Below are positions 26,838-35,317 of a stretch of DNA of 64,000 nt, piece after piece. The stretch covers positions 388,190 to 452,189 of the forward strand of contig NZ_LMEW01000034.1 of assembly GCF_001426525.1 (NCBI RefSeq). The letters are read 5' to 3'. The notes beneath the pieces were generated by a model. The model was not told the DNA's origin. It searched no databases and worked only from the letters and a program-made list of their open reading frames with translations. The stretch is from Massilia sp. Root133. GTDB lineage: Bacteria; Pseudomonadota; Gammaproteobacteria; Burkholderiales; Burkholderiaceae_D. Each line of letters begins with the position of its first letter. The first letter of the stretch is position 1. Both the position numbers and the translations under genes were made by a program.

Positions 26838-26905
26838 CTGGGAAACTCCTGGGCCTGCGGCGTGAATAGTCAAGATGAGTCTATTGAGGCGGGTCCGCAA
26901 AATCC

Positions 26906-26919
26906 TTGACTTGCATCAA
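26906..26919 (-). promoter_or_regulatory. FNR box upstream of hemN
   Basis: TTGACTTGCATCAA differs from the FNR consensus TTGATnnnnATCAA in one base. It is flanked by AAATCC and AAAAT as in the other two FNR boxes here and lies 69 bases before the hemN start. The chemoreceptor gene ends 21 bases away on the other side, so hemN is the only sensible target. Confidence 0.82.
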
Positions 26920-26939
26920 AAATCGCCGAAGCCGGTGTG

Positions 26940-28487
26940 TTAGCGCCCAAGTTTAAAAACCGACAACACCTGCCCCAGATGGCCCACCTGGTCCGCCACG
27001 CTGGCGGAAGCCATGGCCGACTCTTCCACGAGGGCCGCGTTCTCACGCGTGATGCCATCGAGTTCGACCATCGCCGCATTCACTTCCGCGATGCCCTCGT
27101 TCTGCGCGCGCGACGCAGCCGTGATGTCGCCCATGATGGCGGCCGCGTCCTGCACGGCGCCCACGACCTGGCGCATCGTCTGGCCCGCCGCGTCGACGAG
27201 TTCGTTGCCCTGCCCGACCTGGTGCACGGAATCCTCGATCAGCGCCTTGATTTCCCTGGCCGCGCCCGCCGAGCGCTGGGCCAGGCTGCGGACTTCGCCC
27301 GCCACGACGGCGAACCCGCGCCCCTGCTCGCCCGCGCGCGCCGCTTCCACGGCGGCATTCAGCGCCAGGATGTTGGTCTGGAACGCGATGCCGTCGATCA
27401 GGCCGATGATGTCGACGATGCGCGTGGCCGAGCCGCTGATCTGGCCCATCGTCGTGCCGACTTCCAGCACGGCCGCGCCGCCGCGGCCCGCCACCTGGGA
27501 GGCCTCGCCGACCAGGGTGTCGGCGCGCTCGGCGCTGTCCGTGTTCTGGCCCGCCTTGGCCGCGATGTGGGCGAGGCTCGCGGCCGTCTGCTCCAGGCTC
27601 GCGGCCTGCGCTTCCGTGCGGCGGGCGAGGTCGTGGTTGCCCGTCGCGATATCGCGCGTGGCGGCATGGATCGCGCCGACGCCCGTGCGCACGTCGCCCA
27701 CGATCGCCGTCAGGTTGATGTTCAACTGGCGCAGCGCGAGCAGCAGACGGCCCATTTCGTCGTCGCGTCCCCGTGCGGGCGGACGCGACAGATCGCCGCC
27801 GGCCAGCGCGTACACGCCCTCCAGCGCCCGGTGCATGGGCGCCACGATGGACCGGTGCAGCTCGGCCCAGGCCAGCAGGGTCAGCGCCGCGCCGGCCAGC
27901 GCCAGCAGGCGCCAGCCCCAGGCCTGGGTGACACAGGCCAGCACGCCCATCAGCAGCGCCTGCGTGCACATCATGACGCCGAGGCGCCGGCCCAGCGGCA
28001 AGGTACGCAAGTCCAGCAGGCGCGCCCACCACGCGGTGCGGACGACGGCGCCGCGCCGGAGCGCGAGCCCCTCCGCCCGGCCGTCGCGCAGGCGTTTATA
28101 GATCGCTTCGGCCCGTTCGACCTCGTCGCGCGCGGGCCGGGTGCGGACCGACATGTAGCCCACCGTCGTCCCCTCCTCCTTGATGGGCACGACGTTCGCC
28201 ACGACCCAGTAGTAATCGCCATTTTTTCGACGATTTTTCACGAGTCCTGTCCACGGTTCACCCGCCTGCAGCGTTTGCCACAGGTCGGCGAACGCCGCCG
28301 GCGGCATGTCCGGGTGCCGGACGATGTTGTGGGCCTTGCCGATCAGCTCCTCTTCGGTAAAGCCGCTGACTTCGATGAAGGCGGGGTTGACGTACGTGAG
28401 GCGGCCTTTGGTGTCCGTCTTGGACACGATGGATTGGCCGTCCTGCAACGGGTATTCGATGCCCGTGACGGGGAGGTTGGTACGCAA
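26940..28487 (-). CDS. PAS-domain methyl-accepting chemotaxis protein, Aer-like
   Basis: Chemoreceptor of 515 residues. The N-terminal PAS domain (about 15-125, with YVNPAFIEVSGFTEEELIGKAHN and KNGDYYWVVANVVPI) resembles the FAD-binding PAS of the aerotaxis sensor Aer, so it probably reads redox state or oxygen. Two close transmembrane helices near 168-210 form a hairpin without a real periplasmic domain, followed by HAMP and the signalling tip, GIAFQTNILALNAAVEAARAGEQGRGFAVVA. An FNR box lies 72 bases upstream, which would tie aerotaxis to the microaerobic program. No other chemotaxis genes are in the window. Confidence 0.88.
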   Translation of the reverse strand: MRTNLPVTGIEYPLQDGQSIVSKTDTKGRLTYVNPAFIEVSGFTEEELIGKAHNIVRHPDMPPAAFADLWQTLQAGEPWTGLVKNRRKNGDYYWVVANVVPIKEEGTTVGYMSVRTRPARDEVERAEAIYKRLRDGRAEGLALRRGAVVRTAWWARLLDLRTLPLGRRLGVMMCTQALLMGVLACVTQAWGWRLLALAGAALTLLAWAELHRSIVAPMHRALEGVYALAGGDLSRPPARGRDDEMGRLLLALRQLNINLTAIVGDVRTGVGAIHAATRDIATGNHDLARRTEAQAASLEQTAASLAHIAAKAGQNTDSAERADTLVGEASQVAGRGGAAVLEVGTTMGQISGSATRIVDIIGLIDGIAFQTNILALNAAVEAARAGEQGRGFAVVAGEVRSLAQRSAGAAREIKALIEDSVHQVGQGNELVDAAGQTMRQVVGAVQDAAAIMGDITAASRAQNEGIAEVNAAMVELDGITRENAALVEESAMASASVADQVGHLGQVLSVFKLGR

Positions 28488-28558
28488 GCGTGGCTCCTGG
28501 CTTTTGATAAGGAATATTGTTTTAGGGAAATTTTATGAAATCTGGACCTGCCAAATCC

Positions 28559-28572
28559 TTGATCCAGATCAA
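28559..28572 (-). promoter_or_regulatory. FNR box upstream of the Aer-like chemoreceptor gene
   Basis: TTGATCCAGATCAA is a perfect FNR consensus, within the same extended context (CAAATCC before, AAAAT after) as the sites before ccoN and hemN. It is 72 bases from the chemoreceptor start and 144 bases from the divergent peptide-synthetase gene. The distance and the matching layout favour the chemoreceptor as target; an effect on the synthetase gene is possible. Confidence 0.85.
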
Positions 28573-28716
28573 AAATGACGGAATGACGAGTGGTCTGGCG
28601 CGTAACGAAACAGTTGCGACGCCCGGCCGTTAAAATGGAGTACCCTGCGCAGATGTGGCTGCCAGGTTCGTATTTTGTGTCTTGATGAAATTCAACCAAC
28701 CCCAACATAGCCGTCG

Positions 28717-31700
28717 ATGAACGATATCTCCCCTCTGACACGGCACCCCGATGTCCTTTACGGCCCGCACCAGCCCGAGCTGTTGCGCGACGAGATCCTG
28801 GCCGACCTGCTGGAAGCGAGCGCGGCCCGCGCACCGGACCAGCTTGCCCTCATCGCCGGCGACCGCCGCCTCACGTATCGCGAGCTCGACGCCCTGTCCA
28901 GCCTGGCCGCGTCGCGCCTGATCGACGCGGGCATCCGGCCCGGCCATATCGTCGGACTATGGATGCCGCGCGGCATCGACCTGCTCGTCATGCAGGCGGC
29001 GATCGCCAAGGCCGGCGCCGCCTGGCTGCCGGTCGACGAGGACACGCCCGTCGAGCGCCTGCTCGTGTGCATGGACGACGCCGGCTCCCCTGCCCTCGTG
29101 AGCAGCGAGCGCATGCGCGACCGTCTCGGCGCGGTGGCGCAGCCCATCCACACGGCCGAAGCACTGCTGGCGCCCGCGCCCGACGGTTACGCACTGCGCC
29201 GCCGGGGCAAGGTCGACGGCGACGCCCCCGCCTACGTCATCTACACGTCGGGCTCGACGGGCAAGCCGAAAGGCATCCTCATCGACCAGCGCAGCATCTG
29301 CCACTTCCTGCGCAGCGAGAACGAAGTGCTGGGCGTCAAGGCCACCGATCGCGTCTACCAGGGCTTTTCGGTCGCCTTCGACATGTCGTTCGAGGAAATC
29401 TGGATTTCCTACCTCGTCGGCGCCACCTTGTGGCTCGGGCCGAAGGAGACGGCCGGCGATCCGGAAGCGCTGCCGCGCCTGCTGTCGGAAAATGGCGTCA
29501 CCGTACTGCACGCGGTGCCGACCCTGCTCGCGCTGTTCGCGGACGACGTGCCCGGCCTGCGCATCATCAACCTGGGCGGAGAAATGTGCCCGGAAACGGT
29601 GGTCGAGCGCTTTTCCAGGCCGGGACGCCAGATGTTCAACACGTACGGCCCAACGGAAGCGACCGTGTCGGCCAGCCTCGCGCGCCTGGAGCCGGGCCGG
29701 TTGATCACGATCGGCACGCCGCTGCCGAACTACGGCTTGCTGGTCATTTCCACCGAGACCGATAAGGGCTTGCAACTGCTGCCGCGCGGCGACACGGGCG
29801 AGCTGTGCATCATCGGTCCGGGCCTGTCGGCCGGCTATCTCGGCCGTCCCGACCTGACTGCCGAGAAATTCCTCGCGAACCCGTGGAGCGTGGGCCCGGA
29901 CGATCCGCGCCTGTACCGCACGGGCGACCTCGCGCGCATCGAGCCGGACGGGCAAGTCGTGTGCCTGGGCCGCACGGACGACCAGGTCAAGATCCGGGGT
30001 TTTCGCGTGGAACTGGGCGAGATCGAGGCCCAGCTCGCGCAGCAGGACGGCGTCGGCACGACGGCCGTGCTGCTGCGCAAGGACGACGGCATCGACCGCC
30101 TCGTCGCCTACCTGGTGCCGGCCGCCGGTGCGACGCCGGAACAGCTGGCGCCGGCCACGTTGCGCCGCGCGCTGTCGGAAAAGCTGCCGCCGTACATGGT
30201 GCCGAGCCGCTTCGAAACGCTGTCCGTGATGCCGCGCCTGACGTCCGGCAAGATCGACCGCAAGGCGCTGAAGGCGATGGCCCTGTCGGCCCCGCTGCCC
30301 AGCGATCCGGCCGAATCGGACGTGGCGGAAACGCCGGGCGAGGAAGCGCTGTTCGCCGCGCTGGAGAAATTGTTCCCGGGCCAGCCGATCCGCCGCGAAC
30401 TGGATTTCTTCAGCGACCTGGGCGGCCACTCGTTCTTCGCCGCCCGCCTCGCCACGGCCCTGCGCGCCGACCCGCGCTTCGCCCACGTCACGGTGCGCGA
30501 CATTTATTCGCACCGCCAGATCGGCGCCATCGCCTCGGGCCTGGACCAGGCCGCCGGCACGGCCGCCATCGAGCCCGACTGGACGCCGCCGTCCGAATCC
30601 CGCCGCTGGCTGTGCGGCGTCGCCCAGCTGGCGACCGTCCCCGTGCTGATCACGCTGCGCATGGCCCAGTGGCTGGCACCGTTCTTCACTTACCACTTCT
30701 TCACGGGCGACCCGGGCGACTCCGTGGCGCGCGCCATCGCCGCGTCGATCGTCGTGTTCCTGCTCGCCACCCTGCTGGAATTCGTCTTCGCCATCTGCGG
30801 CAAGTGGCTCGTCGCTGGCCGCCTGAAGCCCGGCGTGTATCCGCTGTGGGGCGCGACCTATTTCCGCTGGTGGCTCGCGGACCGCCTCGTCGAGGCGGCC
30901 CCGACCTACCTGCTGGCCGGCTCGTCGCTGTACGGCTGGTACCTGCGCCTGCTGGGCGCGAAGATCGGGCATGACGTCGTGATCGGCTCGCTGACGATCC
31001 GCGCGCCCGACCTGCTCGCCATCGGCGACAACGTCAGCATCGGCAATGCCGTCAACTTCGAGAACGCGCGCGTGGAACGGGGCCGGCTGATCCTGGGCCG
31101 CATCGCACTCGACGACGACGCCTGCGTGTCGTCGTACGCGATCCTGGAAGGCAATACGCAGGTGGGCCGGCGCGGCCACCTGGAGGGACAATCCGCGCTG
31201 CCGGATGGGGGGACCGTGCCCGACGGCCGCGTCTGGTGCGGCTCGCCCGCGCGCGACACCGGCGCATTCGACCCGTCGACCCTGCCGCCGCGCCCGCGCG
31301 TCAGCCGTGCCCGCCTCGCTGGCGAAGCCTTGTTCTTCGTGTTCGGCATGCTGCTCGTGGCCACGCTGTTCTTCATGCCCGTGTTCCCCAGCTTCGTGCT
31401 GATCGACTGGTTCGACGAACGCGGCACCCTGCCGATCCTCGCGCAGAACTCGATCCAGGGCCAGCTGCTGCGCTACTTCGTGCTGGCACTGCCCGCATCG
31501 GCCGTGCTGATCGCGCTGACGATGCTCGTGTCGGCCGCCATCCGCTGGGGCTTCCTGCCCCGCATGATGCCGGGCCGCTCGGCCGTGCACAGCAACGCGT
31601 ACTGCAAAAAATGGCTCGTGAGCCATATCCAGGAATCGAGTCTGAACGTCCTGCACGGCATCTACGCGACCGTGTTCGCGCCGTTCTGGTACCGCCTGCT

Positions 31701-32742
31701 GGGCGCGAAGGTCGGCCGCGACGCCGAGATCTCGACGGCGCTGGGCGTCGTCCCCGACATGCTGACCTTGGGCGACGAGACGTTCATCGCCGACGCCGTC
31801 ATGCTGGGCGACGAGCAGATCGACGGCGGCTGGATGACGATGGAAGCGACCGTCGTCTCGAATCGCAGCTTCGTCGGCAACGGCAGCTATATCCCGGACG
31901 GCACCGTGCTGCCGGAAGGCGTCCTCGTGGGCGTGCACACGCACGCGCCCGCGAACGAGCGCATGACGGGCGGCGACACGTGGCTCGGCTCGCCGCCGAT
32001 CCACCTGCCCGCGCGCGAACAGGTCAGCGGCTATCCGGAACACCTGACCTACCGCCCGTCGCCGGCGCGCCGCCTGGGCCGTGCGCTCGTGGAAGCGTTC
32101 CGCATCGTCGCGCCGCACGCGGTCGTCATCGCCGTCGGCTACACGGTCGTGCTGGACCTGATGCCGATCGCCGGGGCCGGCCGCTGGGGCGAAGTGATCT
32201 GGGACCTGGCCCTCATCAGCCTCGCCTACGGCATCGGCAACTACCTGTTCGTGCTCGCGTTCAAATGGCTGCTGCTGGGCCGTTACAAGAAGCGGGCGGA
32301 GCCGATGTGGACGCCATTCGTCTGGCTGTCCGAAGGCGTCACGAACATGTACGAAGGCATCGCCGTGCCTAACTTCATGCGCTACCTGCGCGGCACGCCG
32401 TGGCTGCCGGTCGCGTTCAGCCTGCTCGGCTGCCGTATCGGCCGCGGCGTCTACATGGACACGACGGACATCACGGAATTCGACTGCGTGACGATCGGCG
32501 ACCACAGCGAGCTGAACGCGCTGTCCTGCCCGCAGACCCATTTGTTCGAAGACCGGGTGATGAAGATCGATCACGTCGACATCGGCAGCAAGGTGTACCT
32601 GGGCCCGCGCAGCGCCGTGCTGTACAGCGCGAAGGTCGGGGACAATGCCCGCATCGGGCCGCTGACCCTTGTCATGAAGGGCGAGCACATTCCGGCCGCG
32701 ACGGGCTGGAACGGGTTGCCGGCGGCGCCGCAGCGCGTGTGA
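28717..32742 (+). CDS. Pls/PosA-family membrane-bound nonribosomal peptide synthetase
   Basis: Single-module synthetase of 1341 residues. An adenylation domain (about 25-530) has motifs YTSGSTGKPKG near 175, FNTYGPTEATV near 308, YRTGDLARI near 399, DDQVKIRGFRVELGEIE near 425 and SGKIDRKAL near 510. The carrier domain has GGHSFFAAR with phosphopantetheine site Ser572. There is no condensation or thioesterase domain. Instead the C-terminal 720 residues hold three membrane-helix pairs, each followed by a left-handed beta-helix acyltransferase-like domain (GAKIGHDVVIG, GAKVGRDAEIS, GCRIGRGVYMD). This is the layout of poly-epsilon-lysine synthetase Pls and relatives, which join one amino acid into short cationic homopolymers. 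The amino acid used here cannot be read with confidence. It is coupled to its own phosphopantetheinyl transferase gene. Confidence 0.9.
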   Translation: MNDISPLTRHPDVLYGPHQPELLRDEILADLLEASAARAPDQLALIAGDRRLTYRELDALSSLAASRLIDAGIRPGHIVGLWMPRGIDLLVMQAAIAKAGAAWLPVDEDTPVERLLVCMDDAGSPALVSSERMRDRLGAVAQPIHTAEALLAPAPDGYALRRRGKVDGDAPAYVIYTSGSTGKPKGILIDQRSICHFLRSENEVLGVKATDRVYQGFSVAFDMSFEEIWISYLVGATLWLGPKETAGDPEALPRLLSENGVTVLHAVPTLLALFADDVPGLRIINLGGEMCPETVVERFSRPGRQMFNTYGPTEATVSASLARLEPGRLITIGTPLPNYGLLVISTETDKGLQLLPRGDTGELCIIGPGLSAGYLGRPDLTAEKFLANPWSVGPDDPRLYRTGDLARIEPDGQVVCLGRTDDQVKIRGFRVELGEIEAQLAQQDGVGTTAVLLRKDDGIDRLVAYLVPAAGATPEQLAPATLRRALSEKLPPYMVPSRFETLSVMPRLTSGKIDRKALKAMALSAPLPSDPAESDVAETPGEEALFAALEKLFPGQPIRRELDFFSDLGGHSFFAARLATALRADPRFAHVTVRDIYSHRQIGAIASGLDQAAGTAAIEPDWTPPSESRRWLCGVAQLATVPVLITLRMAQWLAPFFTYHFFTGDPGDSVARAIAASIVVFLLATLLEFVFAICGKWLVAGRLKPGVYPLWGATYFRWWLADRLVEAAPTYLLAGSSLYGWYLRLLGAKIGHDVVIGSLTIRAPDLLAIGDNVSIGNAVNFENARVERGRLILGRIALDDDACVSSYAILEGNTQVGRRGHLEGQSALPDGGTVPDGRVWCGSPARDTGAFDPSTLPPRPRVSRARLAGEALFFVFGMLLVATLFFMPVFPSFVLIDWFDERGTLPILAQNSIQGQLLRYFVLALPASAVLIALTMLVSAAIRWGFLPRMMPGRSAVHSNAYCKKWLVSHIQESSLNVLHGIYATVFAPFWYRLLGAKVGRDAEISTALGVVPDMLTLGDETFIADAVMLGDEQIDGGWMTMEATVVSNRSFVGNGSYIPDGTVLPEGVLVGVHTHAPANERMTGGDTWLGSPPIHLPAREQVSGYPEHLTYRPSPARRLGRALVEAFRIVAPHAVVIAVGYTVVLDLMPIAGAGRWGEVIWDLALISLAYGIGNYLFVLAFKWLLLGRYKKRAEPMWTPFVWLSEGVTNMYEGIAVPNFMRYLRGTPWLPVAFSLLGCRIGRGVYMDTTDITEFDCVTIGDHSELNALSCPQTHLFEDRVMKIDHVDIGSKVYLGPRSAVLYSAKVGDNARIGPLTLVMKGEHIPAATGWNGLPAAPQRV

Positions 32743-33323
32743 TGGAGCCCGCATTGCCCGTGCGCTGGTGGGACGGGGGCGGATTCGCGGACGCGCCTTT
32801 CGACGCGGCCATGCACGTCGTCGGCGTGCGCGGGCAACCCGACCGCGCGACGGCCCGGCGCACGATCCGTTCGGCGCTGCTGGCCGCGCTGGCGCAGGCG
32901 AGCGGGCTCTCGCCGTCGTCGATCCGGCTGTGTGGTGCGCCGGGCGAGGCGCCCTGGGCGCTGCTCGACGATGGCCGCCGCGTCGCGCTGTCGATCAGCC
33001 ACGACGGCGACCTGTCCGTGGCGGCCCTGCGGCTGGATGGCGGCGCCGTCGGCATCGACGTCATGCAGGTCACCGACGTCCCGGACTGGCAAGCCGTCGC
33101 CCGCGACTATCTCGGCCCGGCGGCCGCGGCCACGCTGGCCGGCGCGCCCGCGTTCGCGCGCGCGTGGAGCGAGCGCGAGGCCAGGCTCAAATGCCGGGGG
33201 CTGGCGCTGGCGGAATGGGGCGCCTGCGACGAACCCCTGCTGGCGGCGTGCACCTGCCGGTCACTGGTGCTGCCGGACGGCTACGCGGGGAGCGTCGCGG
33301 TGCTGCCTGCCCCATGGTCCTAG
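32742..33323 (+). CDS. 4'-phosphopantetheinyl transferase, Sfp type
   Basis: Enzyme of 193 residues that loads the phosphopantetheine arm onto a carrier domain. ALSISHDGDLSVAAL (82-96), GIDV at 104-107 and WSEREARLKCRG at 142-153 match the three conserved blocks; in the last the usual first Lys is Arg145. The start codon shares one base with the synthetase stop (TGATG), so the gene is translationally coupled and Ser572 of the upstream protein is its obvious target. The protein is short for the Sfp group. Its stop overlaps the stop of the convergent AhpD-like gene. Confidence 0.9.
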   Translation: MEPALPVRWWDGGGFADAPFDAAMHVVGVRGQPDRATARRTIRSALLAALAQASGLSPSSIRLCGAPGEAPWALLDDGRRVALSISHDGDLSVAALRLDGGAVGIDVMQVTDVPDWQAVARDYLGPAAAATLAGAPAFARAWSEREARLKCRGLALAEWGACDEPLLAACTCRSLVLPDGYAGSVAVLPAPWS

Positions 33324-33769
33324 GCCTTTGCGCGCGGTTTCAACCGGAAGCTGATGCCCATGCGATTGATCGCATTCATGGCCGCGATCACGATCGTCAG
33401 TTCGACCAGGGCCGTTTCTCCAAATGCGGCCAATGCCGCCGCGTAGGCCGCGTCCGACGCATGGGTCTCGCTCACGCGCGTCACTTCCTCCGTCCACGCC
33501 AGGGCCGCCCGTTCCTGGTCCGAAAACAGATAGGCGGCTTCTTCCCATACCGGCACCAGTACGATCTTGTCGACGGACATCCCGTGTTTGATGAGATCGC
33601 GGGTGTGGACATCGATGCAATGTGCGCAACCGTTCAATTGCGACGTCCTGAGGAACACGAGGTGTATGAGTCCCGGTTCCAGACCCGTGCCCGTCGTTGC
33701 GTAATGGTGGAGTGCTCCCAGCGCCTTGGCGCCTTCCTGCGACACTTGAAACCAGTTTGCGCGATTCAT
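33320..33769 (-). CDS. carboxymuconolactone decarboxylase/AhpD-like protein, ECF41 partner
   Basis: Protein of 149 residues of the AhpD-like fold. The redox motif CAHCIDVH (Cys48, Cys51, His55) matches CxxCxxxH of alkylhydroperoxidase-type members, so a peroxide or thiol redox role is likelier than lactone decarboxylation. Genes of this family are the classic neighbours and targets of ECF41 sigma factors, and here the divergent gene encodes one. An ECF41-type promoter (TGTCACG, 16 bases, CGTC) lies 68 bases upstream. The start MNRANW is preferred over an ATG 11 codons earlier because the purine-rich AAAGGAAAA stands before it. Confidence 0.88.
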   Translation of the reverse strand: MNRANWFQVSQEGAKALGALHHYATTGTGLEPGLIHLVFLRTSQLNGCAHCIDVHTRDLIKHGMSVDKIVLVPVWEEAAYLFSDQERAALAWTEEVTRVSETHASDAAYAAALAAFGETALVELTIVIAAMNAINRMGISFRLKPRAKA

Positions 33770-33836
33770 CGTGCGTTTTCCTTTCATGCGGTGATTGGTC
33801 ATGCGGTTGGCAACCCCTGCCCGCCGCTATCCACAA

Positions 33837-33863
33837 GACGTGCGGCCGCGCGCCGCCGTGACA
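33837..33863 (-). promoter_or_regulatory. ECF41-type promoter for the AhpD-like gene
   Basis: On the minus strand TGTCACG (33863-33857), a 16-base spacer, then CGTC (33840-33837). The published ECF41 consensus is TGTCACA, about 16 bases, CGTC. It lies 68 bases from the AhpD-like start and is back to back with the matching promoter of the sigma factor gene. Confidence 0.75.
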
Positions 33864-33876
33864 CACCGGACGGATC

Positions 33877-33903
33877 CGTCACAATAGGCGGAGCCGGATC
33901 GTC
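33877..33903 (+). promoter_or_regulatory. ECF41-type promoter for the sigma factor gene itself
   Basis: CGTCACA (33877-33883), a 16-base spacer, then CGTC (33900-33903), 32 bases before the sigma factor start. One base of the -35 element differs from TGTCACA. Spacing equals that of the divergent copy, so the sigma factor probably drives its own gene as well as its partner. Confidence 0.7.
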
Positions 33904-33935
33904 TAGTAAGTATTGTTCAAGCCCCCGGGATAGCC

Positions 33936-34811
33936 ATGAAGTCCGCCGACCTGCTTGTATTCGAAGCATTACGCCCACGTCTTTTCTTGATTGCCTATCG
34001 CATGCTCGGCATGCGCGCCGACGCGGAGGACGTCGTCCAGGACGCCTGGCTGCGGTACAGCGCGAGCGTGCGTGACGACGTCAGGTCGGCTGAAGCCTGG
34101 CTGGTGACCATCACGACGCGGCTGTCGATCGATCGCTTGCGCAGCCGGAAAACCGAGCGTGACGCCTACACCGGCTGGTGGCTTCCGGAACCCGTCGTCG
34201 AGATCGTCGAAGACACGCCCGAGGCCGCTGCCGAATTGGCCAGCGATGTCTCTGTCGCCATGCTCTGGGTGCTGGAACGGCTCACGCCGGAGGAGCGGGC
34301 CGCATTCCTGATGCGCAAAGTATTCGACCAGGATTATGGTGACGTCGCGGCCATGCTTGGCAAAAGCGAAGCTGCCTGCAGGCAATTGGTCCACCGGGCC
34401 CAGGAACGGATACGCCAGGAGAGTCCGCGTTTCACGGTCTCGAAGTCGATGCATCGCGTCGTCCTCGAACAATTCATGCAGGCGGCCGCCAACGCCGATC
34501 GCGCTGCGATGAAGACGCTCCTGTCGGCAGATGTCGAATTCCGGGCGGACGGCGGAGGAAAAGTGGAGTCCCTGCACAAGGTCCTCATCGGGACAGGACG
34601 CGTAGCAGGACTGTATTGGGCAGTTGACAATGCGTTCCGCGAACGGGTTGTCTACAAGATGGCACGTGTGAACGGCGAACCTGGACTGGTTCGTTACATC
34701 GATGGGAAAGTCGAATCGGTACAATCGTTTTGCATTCACGACGGCACCATTTCGCGTATATATGTAGTGCGGAATCCAGACAAATTGCAGGGCATCCCGT
34801 TACTGCAGTAA
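33936..34811 (+). CDS. ECF41-family (SigJ-like) RNA polymerase sigma factor
   Basis: Sigma factor of 291 residues. Region 2 (about 10-75, RLFLIAYRMLGMRADAEDVV) and region 4 (about 112-165, LTPEERAAFLMRKVF...SEAACRQLVHRA) are followed by a SnoaL-like C-terminal domain of about 120 residues. The ECF41 hallmarks are all present: WLPEP in the linker (residues 83-87), DGGGK in the C-terminal domain (usually DGGGR), and NPDKL near the C-terminus. In this family the fused domain replaces an anti-sigma factor and tunes activity. The divergent AhpD-like gene is its expected target. The signal is unknown. Confidence 0.93.
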   Translation: MKSADLLVFEALRPRLFLIAYRMLGMRADAEDVVQDAWLRYSASVRDDVRSAEAWLVTITTRLSIDRLRSRKTERDAYTGWWLPEPVVEIVEDTPEAAAELASDVSVAMLWVLERLTPEERAAFLMRKVFDQDYGDVAAMLGKSEAACRQLVHRAQERIRQESPRFTVSKSMHRVVLEQFMQAAANADRAAMKTLLSADVEFRADGGGKVESLHKVLIGTGRVAGLYWAVDNAFRERVVYKMARVNGEPGLVRYIDGKVESVQSFCIHDGTISRIYVVRNPDKLQGIPLLQ

Positions 34812-34912
34812 TGTTCGGGTCCGCGGCAGGTTTTCCTGAGTGCATGTATACTCGTGGCATTCGCGCATCGTCGCATTTTCTGACGACGATGGCACAGCTT
34901 GCCTGAGTTCCA

Positions 34913-35275
34913 ATGAAATTACGCCAACTTACCGTTTTCCTGGGTGGATACCTCGCGACCGTCGTCGTTCTCGCCCGCCTCTACAACAGCTTTTCCGGGA
35001 TTGCCTCGACCGCCGTCATCGCCATCTGCCTCGCCATCGCCCTGCTGATCGGCTTCGCGGCGGGCACGTCGGAAACGGCTGCACGGCATGGCGCGGCGTT
35101 CGTGCTCGCCTCGTTCTGCGGCGCGCTCACGATCCTGCTGTCGTTCTACGCGCGGACGGCCGGCGTCGCCCTCGTCGCCTTGCCTTACGTTTTTTTCTGG
35201 ACGAACGCCGCCTGGCTGGGATTGCAGGCGGCCCGGATCTGCCGGACCGCGTTGAACGCACCGTCCGCGCAGTAA
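34913..35275 (+). CDS. small hypothetical membrane protein
   Basis: Protein of 120 residues not assigned to a family. Four hydrophobic segments are visible, roughly residues 5-22 (LTVFLGGYLATVVVLARL), 30-50 (IASTAVIAICLAIALLIGFAAG), 60-78 and 85-103. It is probably an inner-membrane protein of four helices with a short polar tail. It lies between the sigma factor gene and a DUF457-type membrane hydrolase, 42 bases from the latter, so the two may be co-transcribed. No function can be given. Confidence 0.65.
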   Translation: MKLRQLTVFLGGYLATVVVLARLYNSFSGIASTAVIAICLAIALLIGFAAGTSETAARHGAAFVLASFCGALTILLSFYARTAGVALVALPYVFFWTNAAWLGLQAARICRTALNAPSAQ

Positions 35276-35317
35276 ACACGTCGATCCGCCAGCTTGCGGT
35301 TTGGGTAAGATTGCAGG

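Noticed and set aside
28957..32754. Minus-strand open frame of 1265 codons opposite the peptide synthetase
   Set aside because: It mirrors the synthetase codons, has no recognisable domain and overlaps a gene with complete adenylation and carrier motifs.
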